This document shows, piece after piece, positions 1 to 6,658 of a DNA stretch of 64,000 bases. Where the stretch lies: assembly GCF_009495745.1 (NCBI RefSeq), contig NZ_WIDQ01000012.1, positions 1-64,000 of the forward strand, in the 5' to 3' direction. A program made the position numbers and the translations under genes. This DNA is from Niveispirillum sp. SYP-B3756 (GTDB taxonomy: Bacteria > Pseudomonadota > Alphaproteobacteria > Azospirillales > Azospirillaceae). Within the stretch, counting starts at the first letter, position 1; each line of letters begins with the position of its first letter. The notes beneath the pieces are model-generated. The model saw nothing but the letters and a program-made list of their open reading frames with translations. It was not told the origin of the DNA and made no database searches.

Positions 1-195
1 CCGCCTGCGCATCCCTTCTCTCAATCGATTTACTTGTCCAAGAACCCGGCCCAAAAGCCGACAAACCCTTCGCCCCGACCGGAAAACCAGTCGACACCGG
101 CACCCACAAAAGCAGGAGGTTCATGCCGCGCAGTCCAAAAGCCATCAGCTCAGAGACTGCAAATCCATCGTCGGCAGCGGCGCCGCCGTCGTTGG
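1..195 (-). other. Probable rRNA-operon leader running off the left edge
   Basis: Gene-free stretch. Read on the minus strand it follows the promoter-like element at 204-232 and ends at the window edge with a GAGAGAAGGGATGCGCAGG-type string, which resembles the leader just upstream of 16S rRNA in Azospirillum-like bacteria (from memory, not searched). The plus strand is C-rich and G-poor, unlike the codon pattern of the neighbouring genes. The 125-codon open frame on the plus strand (123-500) has no recognisable protein character. The 16S gene itself would lie left of position 1, so this call is inference. Confidence 0.4.
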
Positions 196-203
196 TGGAG
201 CGC

Positions 204-232
204 TTTCTAAACACCTCCAACCAACCCGTCAA
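204..232 (-). promoter_or_regulatory. Strong sigma-70 promoter, rRNA-operon type
   Basis: On the minus strand, -35 TTGACG (complement of 227-232) and -10 TAGAAA (complement of 204-209) are separated by exactly 17 nt. An A-tract (AAAAAAACGG) lies immediately upstream like an UP element, and a GC-rich discriminator (GCGCTCC) follows the -10, as in stringently controlled rRNA promoters. A second TTGACC about 75 nt further upstream (304-309) could belong to a tandem promoter. Transcription would leave the window to the left. Confidence 0.5.
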
Positions 233-599
233 CCGTTTTTTTCACCGTCCTGAACTTTTTTCTCCGCAGCGCAACAGCGCTACAAAAAGTACAGAACCAA
301 TCCGGTCAACAGACCATCAAGCAAAATACCCACCAGAACCAAGTCTGGCGAACACCTCACCCAACAGCACGATAGATCATTCCACTTGTCCGAAGGCCGA
401 AGCCTTCAAAGAACCTTGGATGATACTGGCCAAAACCATCACCATCCCGCCCCACAACTGCCAAACCAACCGGCCCGACGTCGTGGGAGGCGCTGTATAG
501 GCGTACACAAAAACAGATGCAATAGGTTTTTTGAGGAAAAATGAACGACCCGTTGCATCCCCGTGACCAAACCAATGTAAGCCCGAAAACCGGGCTTGG

Positions 600-626
600 G
601 CAGGGGGAGACCACCGCTCCCCCTGC
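600..626 (-). terminator. Hairpin terminator downstream of the methyltransferase-like gene
   Basis: Perfect 10-bp stem GCAGGGGGAG/CTCCCCCTGC with a 7-nt loop, starting 13 nt after the stop codon at 639. A second short hairpin, GCCCG/CGGGC, follows at 581-595. The U-tract is weak, so termination efficiency is uncertain. Confidence 0.45.
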
Positions 627-638
627 ATGGCTGACCGA

Positions 639-1463
639 TCAGGCCCCCGGCTTGACGAAGCGTAGGGTCATCCGGTCGCTTTCCCCGATCGCCAGATACT
701 GATCCTTGTCCTTATCCTTCAGGGCCAGGGTCGGCGGCAGGGTCCAGACGCCCTGCGGATGGTCCTTGTCGTCGCGCGGGTTGGAATTGACTTCCGACAG
801 CGCGACCAGTTTGAAGCCCGCATCGGTGGCAAGCTTGATCACATAATCCTGACGGACATAGCCGGTGGGAGCCTTGGGGTCTTGCGGCTGGTCATTACTG
901 GCCCGGTGTTCCACCACGCCCAGCACGCCGCCCGGCTTCAGGGCGGCGAACATGGCCTTGAAAGCCTGTTCGGCCCAGCCGGCCGCCATCCAATTATGCA
1001 CATTACGGAAGGTCAGCACGCGATCCACGCTGTTGGCCGGAACAATGGCCAGGGCGTTGGGGCCGAAGGCGGCAAGCTGCGTCCCCTTATAAAGATCGGG
1101 ACGGGCGGCCAGCTTGTCCTTAAAGCGCTGGACCGAGGCTTTCATGCCATCCGACGCCCCGTTGGTATCCGGGGCGGCCGCGATATAGGTGCCATTATCG
1201 CGCAGCAAGGGCCCCAGCACCTCTGAATACCAGCCGGCACCCGGCCAGATCTCCACCACGCGCTGGCCCGGCGCCACGCCGAAGAAATCCAGCGTTTCCA
1301 CCGGATGACGCCAGCCATCGCGGGCGCGATTCGCCTCTGAACGATGGTCACCGGCCAGCACGGGCGCCAAGGCCACCGGCAGGTCTGCAGCCTGGGCAGT
1401 AAGCGCCGGGGCCGCCAGCAGGGTTGCCCCCAGCAGCAATGAATGGATCAGGCGGGAAACCAT
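639..1463 (-). CDS. Exported class I SAM-dependent methyltransferase-like protein
   Basis: 274 aa. An N-terminal Sec signal peptide (hydrophobic segment about residues 8-24, cleavage near AQA-AD) precedes a Rossmann methyltransferase fold. The glycine-rich SAM motif appears as VVEIWPGAGWYSE around residue 70, and a later KPGGVLGVVEHR segment is the usual post-motif strand. The family is known as predicted methyltransferases of proteobacteria. The substrate is not known. The signal peptide is odd because SAM is cytoplasmic, so the protein may have lost methyltransferase activity or act on an exported substrate. It is the last gene of the receptor-halogenase block, 214 nt after the halogenase stop, and is followed by a hairpin. 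The start is supported by the signal peptide. Confidence 0.8.
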   Translation of the reverse strand: MVSRLIHSLLLGATLLAAPALTAQAADLPVALAPVLAGDHRSEANRARDGWRHPVETLDFFGVAPGQRVVEIWPGAGWYSEVLGPLLRDNGTYIAAAPDTNGASDGMKASVQRFKDKLAARPDLYKGTQLAAFGPNALAIVPANSVDRVLTFRNVHNWMAAGWAEQAFKAMFAALKPGGVLGVVEHRASNDQPQDPKAPTGYVRQDYVIKLATDAGFKLVALSEVNSNPRDDKDHPQGVWTLPPTLALKDKDKDQYLAIGESDRMTLRFVKPGA

Positions 1464-1677
1464 GGGCTTATCCTTCCCTCACGTGTCATGGAAGGAGAGA
1501 AGCTACCCTTGGACACGGCTTGCAACAAGCAGGACGGGTGGTTTCAGCCAACCCCATCCAAAATGAAGCGGAGCCGTTCCGCCAACGGACAAAGCAGCTC
1601 CACCTTGATCGGTCGGCTATATCACCCGAGGCTCAGGCTTGTCATAAGCCAAGAGGCACCCTCCATGCTCCCCGGGC

Positions 1678-3180
1678 TCAAGCCACGCGCGCGCTGGCCA
1701 GATAGGCTTCATGCGTCGGCATGGCTTCCGCCGCCTGACGGAGGCGGCTGCGCATGGTGCCCATCCGCTCCCGGATGGCTTCCAACGCGTGCAGATCGAC
1801 CAGCGGATCATAGGCTTCCGGCATGACCCCCTGGCCCAGCAGCACGGACAGCCAGCTCGTGTCACTGAACAGCGCCCGCCCACGGGTACAAATCCGCCCC
1901 CGCTGGCGGAACAGGTCGATACGCTGTTGCAGGCTGTCGGGGATCGCCATGGTCCGGCAATCGTCCCAGAGCGGGGAACCCCTGCGCTCCGTCACATGAT
2001 AGTGCAGGATCAGAAAATCGCGCACCGCCTCGTATTCCGCCTGGGACAGCGCATTATATTCGGCCACTTCTACCGGCTCGATCCGCTTTCCGGGGAAGAA
2101 ATCAAGCAATCGGGTGATGCCGGTCTGGATCAAGTGGATGGAGGTGGATTCCAGCGGCTCCAGAAAACCCGAGGCCAGCCCTAGTGACAGGCAATTCTTC
2201 ACCCAGGCCCGCCGCCGCCGGCCAGTAGTGAAACGCAGCAGCTTTGGTGCGGCCAGGGCGGCACCGTCCAGGCTGGACAGCAGAGTCTGGCGGGCAGCCT
2301 CCTCCCCCAGATGGTTGCTGCTGAAGACATAGCCATTGCCCACCCGATGGCGCAGCGGGATGCACCATTGCCAACCGGCGTCGCGTGCCGTGGAGCGGGT
2401 GAAAGGGACGATGCGGCCATCGCTGGCGGATGGCACCGCCCAGGCACGGTCACAGGGCAGCCAATGGGTCCATTCCTCATAGCCCGCCTTCAGCGCCTTT
2501 TCGATCAGCAGCCCGGCAAAGCCGGTGCAATCGATAAAGAAATCAGCGCTCAGCCGTTCCCCGCCCTCCGCAATGACGGCATCGATAAAGCCATCCTCCC
2601 CCCGCAGCGCGACGTCAACAATGTTCCGATCCAGCCGCACCACGCCCAGCCGCTCCGCATAAGTTCGCAGATATTGGGCATAAAGCGCGGCATCAAAATG
2701 ATAGGCGGCCCCCACAACACTGAGCAGATGACGCGGGTCAGCCACCGGCGCCATATAGCGGCCCAGCCGGGCCATCTGGGTGCAAAGCGAATAGTCCGCC
2801 AGCTCGCCGCCTTCCCCGTGCTGCCGCAGACGGCGCCAATATTGGTGGGTGTAATTGGCATCCAGCCGATCACCATAGACGCCGAACGGGTGGAAATAGG
2901 CATGGCCCGGCCGGCGCCAGTCGCGGAACTCAATCCCCAGCTTGCAGGTTCCCTGGGTATGGGTGAGGAAATCCGCTTCATCCAGGCCCAGCAGGCGGTT
3001 GAAATCGCGGATGGCCGGGATGGTTGCCTCCCCTACCCCCACCGTGCCGAGGGTACTGCTTTCCACCAGGCGAACCCGCACCTGCCGTCCGACAGCACGG
3101 GCCAGTGCCGCCGCCGCCATCCAGCCGGCCGTCCCCCCGCCCACGACCAGAATCTCTGCCGGCAGATTTCCCGTCATCAT
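1678..3180 (-). CDS. Flavin-dependent tryptophan halogenase family protein
   Basis: 500 aa, PrnA-like. The FAD-binding motif GGGTAGWMAA lies at residues 14-23. The WxWxIP signature of flavin halogenases is present as WQWCIP (270-275). The catalytic lysine corresponds to K80 (TCKLGIEF) and the catalytic glutamate to E344 (EPLESTSI), so the known active-site residues are retained. Family enzymes use FADH2, oxygen and chloride to make hypochlorous acid that is channelled to a substrate. Members sitting beside TonB receptors in Caulobacter, sphingomonads and xanthomonads have no established substrate. It lies 69 nt downstream of the receptor gene on the same strand and is probably co-transcribed through a weak hairpin. 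Two adjacent ATG codons follow GGGGGATGGGGGT. No flavin reductase is visible nearby. Confidence 0.88.
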   Translation of the reverse strand: MMTGNLPAEILVVGGGTAGWMAAAALARAVGRQVRVRLVESSTLGTVGVGEATIPAIRDFNRLLGLDEADFLTHTQGTCKLGIEFRDWRRPGHAYFHPFGVYGDRLDANYTHQYWRRLRQHGEGGELADYSLCTQMARLGRYMAPVADPRHLLSVVGAAYHFDAALYAQYLRTYAERLGVVRLDRNIVDVALRGEDGFIDAVIAEGGERLSADFFIDCTGFAGLLIEKALKAGYEEWTHWLPCDRAWAVPSASDGRIVPFTRSTARDAGWQWCIPLRHRVGNGYVFSSNHLGEEAARQTLLSSLDGAALAAPKLLRFTTGRRRRAWVKNCLSLGLASGFLEPLESTSIHLIQTGITRLLDFFPGKRIEPVEVAEYNALSQAEYEAVRDFLILHYHVTERRGSPLWDDCRTMAIPDSLQQRIDLFRQRGRICTRGRALFSDTSWLSVLLGQGVMPEAYDPLVDLHALEAIRERMGTMRSRLRQAAEAMPTHEAYLASARVA

Positions 3181-3207
3181 ACCCCCATCCCCCGCCAGAA
3201 CCAGAAA

Positions 3208-3231
3208 GGGCGCCGGGTTTCCCCGGCGCCC
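3208..3231 (-). terminator. Intercistronic hairpin between receptor and halogenase
   Basis: 10-bp GC-rich stem GGGCGCCGGG/CCCGGCGCCC with a 4-nt loop, followed on the minus strand by TTTCTGG. It lies between the receptor stop (3250) and the halogenase start (3180). The poor U-tract suggests partial termination or mRNA stabilisation rather than an operon end. Confidence 0.4.
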
Positions 3232-3249
3232 ATACTTGGCGTTTGTCGT

Positions 3250-6213
3250 TTAGAGCTTGAACCGTACCCCCGCCATCAGGCGGCGGGAACCCGATCCATA
3301 GGAGAAGGGCAGGTTCTTATATTGCAGGTACTGGCTCTGATCCTCCTTGGTCAGGTTGATGCCTTCCAGCGTCACCCCGATCTGCTCGGTGACCTGATAG
3401 CCGAGCTGGGCGTCCAGCTGACCATAGGCGCGGTTCCAGATGCCCAGCGTGCGGTTGACCGCACCATCGCCGAAGCCGAAATTGCCGGCGAAGGATTTGG
3501 TACGCCAGGTATAGGAAAGGCGCGCTTCCAGCCCTTCATATTCGTAATAGACCTGACCGTTGAAGGCGTGCTTGGAAACGCCGGGGATCGGCAACCCCTT
3601 GTCGAAATCATTGAAGATGGGCGATTTGCTGTCCGAATAGGTATAGTTGACATTGAAGCCAACGCCCCAGTCGAAGGCATATTGGGCGCCCAGCTCAAAG
3701 CCGCGGACCCGGCCACCTTCGCCATTGATCGGGCGCTGGATGGGCGTGTTGCGCCCGCCGGCCTGATCCATGACGAATTCCGGCTTGGTTTCCGTGCCGA
3801 TGAAGCTGTCCACTTCCTTCCAGAAGCCGACCAGCGACACCAGACCCTGGCGGCCGAAATAATATTCATAACCCAGGTCGAACTGCGAAGCCCGGAACGG
3901 ATCCAGATCAGGGTTACCGGAGGAACCGTTGGTGGCTTCGAACAGGTTGGTGGTCGGGTTACGGGTGAAATCCACCCGGAAACCGCGGCCCAGATCGAAG
4001 AGGTTCTGACGGGCCACCACGCGGGAAGCAGCAAAGCGCACCTTCTGCCCTTCATCCAGATCGAACACCATGTTCAGGCTGGGCAGAATATCGGTGTAGG
4101 AACGTTCGTTGGCGATGGTTTCGCTGTCACGCAGCACCCCGTTCCAGCTATCCGTGCCCAGATAGACTGGATCGGGATCGGTGGCGCGGTTCTGGTAGAC
4201 GGTCAGCTTGGTATGGATCAGCCGGGCGCCGACATTGATGTGATAGCCGTCCCCGGCATCACCGATATCCGCCATCAGATAGCCGGAATGGGTTTTCTCC
4301 TTCACCCGGAAGCTTTCCAGCGGCTCGGCATAGAAGGCGAACGGGGTGGAGGGATAAAGCCCCTGGATCCAGGCCTGGCCATCCTTCATCTGGCTGCGAT
4401 CCTGCACCAGGATCTTGCCCCCCGCCACATTGCCCGACGAGAAGAAATTATTGATCGTCTCGACCCGGCCACTGCCACCGGTGAAGGTCTGGAACGGTGT
4501 GATCAGCGGCGGCGAATTGCCGAAGCGGTTATCGCACTGGGCCGGAATTCCCGGCGTCCCCTTGGGCAATTCGCAGGATTTGAAGCCGATGCCGCCATCC
4601 TGGAAATAGCCATAGGGCGTCCATTTCTGGCCGAACTTGGTGCCATCCAGCTCGCCTTTGCCGGAATAATCGGCCAGATAGCGACCGCGGACATAATCCA
4701 CATCGCGCGAGGCGAAGCGATAGCCGGTGGACAGGTGCACATTGCCGGCAGCAATGAATTCCGGATCATATTCGCCATCCGCACGCAGCGAATAATTCTC
4801 CAGATCGGCACGGTCGCCGAACACCCAGTGCGATTTGAAATAGCCATAGGCCGGGTTGGTATAAAGATCCGGTGTGCTGGCCAGGGCGAAGCTGGGCAGC
4901 TTGCCGTTCCCATTATCATAGGTGAACAGGTAATTGGCCGGTGCCGCCGGGTTGGCCGCCTGATGGCTGTACCCCGTGGGGCTGGTCGGATCAGCCGTCG
5001 GCACGCTGTACTTGGTATAGCGAACATCGTTACTGGCGCTGTCGCTGTGCAGCTCCGCCGTGGCATAGGCTCCGCGCAAGGTGCCACGGAAATTGCCGCC
5101 ACCATCATATTTCAACTTCATGCCGAAATTATCGGCATCGACACTGGAATTCTGTACATAGGAGATGGCTTCAGCGGAATTGGCAATCAGGGTGCCATTG
5201 ATCAGCACGCCATTGCTGTCGATCGTATAGGGCTTGGTCGTATCCAGGCCGGGGCTTTCCACTGTGAAGGGGAATTTCAGTGAGGCCTCAGAGGTCAGAA
5301 TATCGGATTCTGAATGGAACCAGTCGCCCGACAGTTCCAGGCTGTCGTTAAGCACAATGGCCCCGCTCAGCGACCCGCCGATGCGCTCCCGTGTCTGGTC
5401 ACGATCCGTGGCGTAGCGATATTCCGGGGCGTAATAGTTGGTCTTGACGGTGGCCTTGTCGCCGCGTTCAGCAAAACGCCAGTTGCCGCGATTCTGACCG
5501 CCCAGCACATCGCTCTGGGTATTTTGCTTATCGTAGGAGAAGGTGCCGATCAGGGCCGCCTTGTCGCCCCAATTATAGCCGACGGCCACCGCACCCAGCG
5601 GCTTCCATCCCCCGTCGGCACCGCCGGACTTGGCCATGCGGACGTTGCCGGCCGCCGTGATGCCCTCATCCAGTGCCAGCGGATTGCGCGTCTTCAGATT
5701 GATGATGCCGCCCAGGCCACCTTCCAGCAGCTTGGCATTGGGGGATTTATAGACATCCACCCCACCCAGCAATTCCGATGGCACGCCTTCCAGGCTGTCG
5801 GTATTGCGGTTCTGGCCTTCGCCCAGGGTGAAAACCTCCAGGCCGGTCAGGAAAATTTCGTCATTCAGCAGGGTAACATTCTGATCCAGACCACGGATGC
5901 GAACCTTGGTGCCCTGGCCATTGTCGCGGTCGATCTGCACGCCTGACAGGCGCTGTAGGCTTTCCGCGATATTCTGGTCGGGGAACTTGCCCATATCCTC
6001 CGCAGTGATGGATTCGATGATTTCGTTGGCGTTTCTCTTGGTCTGCAGCGCGCTGGCCAGCGACGCACGGAAACCGGTAACAATGATCTCGTCCATCTGC
6101 TGCGTACCGTCGGCCGCCGCCGGGGCGGCCTGGCCCATGGCGGCCGGCGTGGCCAGCAGCGCGATAGCGGCGACGGAATGCAGATAGAGCCCGAGCCTGT
6201 TTTTGAAAGGCAT
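3250..6213 (-). CDS. TonB-dependent outer-membrane receptor, probably for a carbohydrate
   Basis: 987 aa from the chosen ATG at 6213, which is preceded by GGGAGGGAGAG and opens a signal peptide (MPFKNRLGLYLHSVAAIALL, cleaved after GQA). An in-frame ATG 48 nt upstream would spoil the signal peptide. A TonB box-like MDEIIVTGFR is followed by a plug domain (AEDMGKFPDQNIAESLQRL; VRIRGLD) of about 130 residues. A long 22-strand barrel region ends in an aromatic/hydrophobic terminus (RRLMAGVRFKL). The plug wording is typical of receptors linked to glycan utilisation in Caulobacterales, sphingomonads and Niveispirillum. The divergent GH3 glucosidase and the downstream halogenase support uptake of a plant-derived glycoside or oligosaccharide. 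The actual ligand cannot be read from sequence. Confidence 0.9.
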   Translation of the reverse strand: MPFKNRLGLYLHSVAAIALLATPAAMGQAAPAAADGTQQMDEIIVTGFRASLASALQTKRNANEIIESITAEDMGKFPDQNIAESLQRLSGVQIDRDNGQGTKVRIRGLDQNVTLLNDEIFLTGLEVFTLGEGQNRNTDSLEGVPSELLGGVDVYKSPNAKLLEGGLGGIINLKTRNPLALDEGITAAGNVRMAKSGGADGGWKPLGAVAVGYNWGDKAALIGTFSYDKQNTQSDVLGGQNRGNWRFAERGDKATVKTNYYAPEYRYATDRDQTRERIGGSLSGAIVLNDSLELSGDWFHSESDILTSEASLKFPFTVESPGLDTTKPYTIDSNGVLINGTLIANSAEAISYVQNSSVDADNFGMKLKYDGGGNFRGTLRGAYATAELHSDSASNDVRYTKYSVPTADPTSPTGYSHQAANPAAPANYLFTYDNGNGKLPSFALASTPDLYTNPAYGYFKSHWVFGDRADLENYSLRADGEYDPEFIAAGNVHLSTGYRFASRDVDYVRGRYLADYSGKGELDGTKFGQKWTPYGYFQDGGIGFKSCELPKGTPGIPAQCDNRFGNSPPLITPFQTFTGGSGRVETINNFFSSGNVAGGKILVQDRSQMKDGQAWIQGLYPSTPFAFYAEPLESFRVKEKTHSGYLMADIGDAGDGYHINVGARLIHTKLTVYQNRATDPDPVYLGTDSWNGVLRDSETIANERSYTDILPSLNMVFDLDEGQKVRFAASRVVARQNLFDLGRGFRVDFTRNPTTNLFEATNGSSGNPDLDPFRASQFDLGYEYYFGRQGLVSLVGFWKEVDSFIGTETKPEFVMDQAGGRNTPIQRPINGEGGRVRGFELGAQYAFDWGVGFNVNYTYSDSKSPIFNDFDKGLPIPGVSKHAFNGQVYYEYEGLEARLSYTWRTKSFAGNFGFGDGAVNRTLGIWNRAYGQLDAQLGYQVTEQIGVTLEGINLTKEDQSQYLQYKNLPFSYGSGSRRLMAGVRFKL

Positions 6214-6315
6214 CTCTCCCTCCCAGGGATTTATTGCTGTTGGTGTTTGGTCGCAGCTCACCCAAGCCGCGCAGCCCTATTGAGGCGACAGGTGGGGGCT
6301 GTCGTCAACGGAAAA

Positions 6316-6329
6316 TGACAGCGCTGTCT
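6316..6329. promoter_or_regulatory. LacI-type operator candidate, receptor-proximal
   Basis: Sequence TGACAGCGCTGTCT; the inner 12 bases GACAGCGCTGTC (6317-6328) are a perfect palindrome with a central CG, as in LacI/GalR operators. It lies about 105 nt upstream of the receptor start and so could overlap its promoter. Confidence 0.5.
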
Positions 6330-6566
6330 ATTTTTACGGTTTCAATTTTCGTAATTCATACAACATCATGCGTTGGCTCTCGCATCAGGTCATTTATTAT
6401 CAATAAGTTAACACAAACCCTCCAGCGATTGGCAATAAATTGGACCGATGCAACTTTGCTGCACTTCTTCGCAGTGCAGCATAATTTGCGCTGCAAAGGC
6501 AGGCAGAGTCCGATAATTTTGCCCCGGAATCAGCATTGACAGGGTGGTTTTGTCGCAGGCATAACC

Positions 6567-6580
6567 TGACAACGCTGTCA
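6567..6580. promoter_or_regulatory. LacI-type operator candidate, GH3-proximal
   Basis: Sequence TGACAACGCTGTCA, a 14-bp palindrome with one mismatched pair. It has the same half-site (TGACA) and spacing as the site at 6316. It lies 79 nt upstream of the GH3 start. A third related palindrome occurs upstream of the receptor at 60 kb. Confidence 0.55.
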
Positions 6581-6658
6581 CGAAGAAGGGCGAAGACAAT
6601 GACCGCGCGTGCCCCCAGGCCGATGCAGTCTTGATCCATCGCCAAGGGAGGATTACCG

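Larger units (their letters stand above)
6214..6658. promoter_or_regulatory. Divergent regulatory region, TonB receptor / GH3 glucosidase
   Basis: 445-nt intergenic region between the divergent genes. It contains two palindromes of LacI-operator type (annotated separately). It also has a 9-bp inverted repeat TGCTGCACT/AGTGCAGCA with a 7-nt spacer (6457-6481) and an AT-rich centre around 6330-6440. No open frame here looks like a protein. The GH3 ribosome-binding site AGGGAGG is at 6645-6651. Confidence 0.6.

Noticed and set aside
123-500. 125-codon plus-strand open frame at the left edge
   Set aside because: Pro/Ser/Thr-rich with no domain, and it overlaps a convincing minus-strand promoter and leader.
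2311-5283. 990-codon plus-strand open frame
   Set aside because: It lies antisense to the tryptophan halogenase and TonB receptor, which have clear family motifs. Long antisense frames are expected in GC-rich codon usage.
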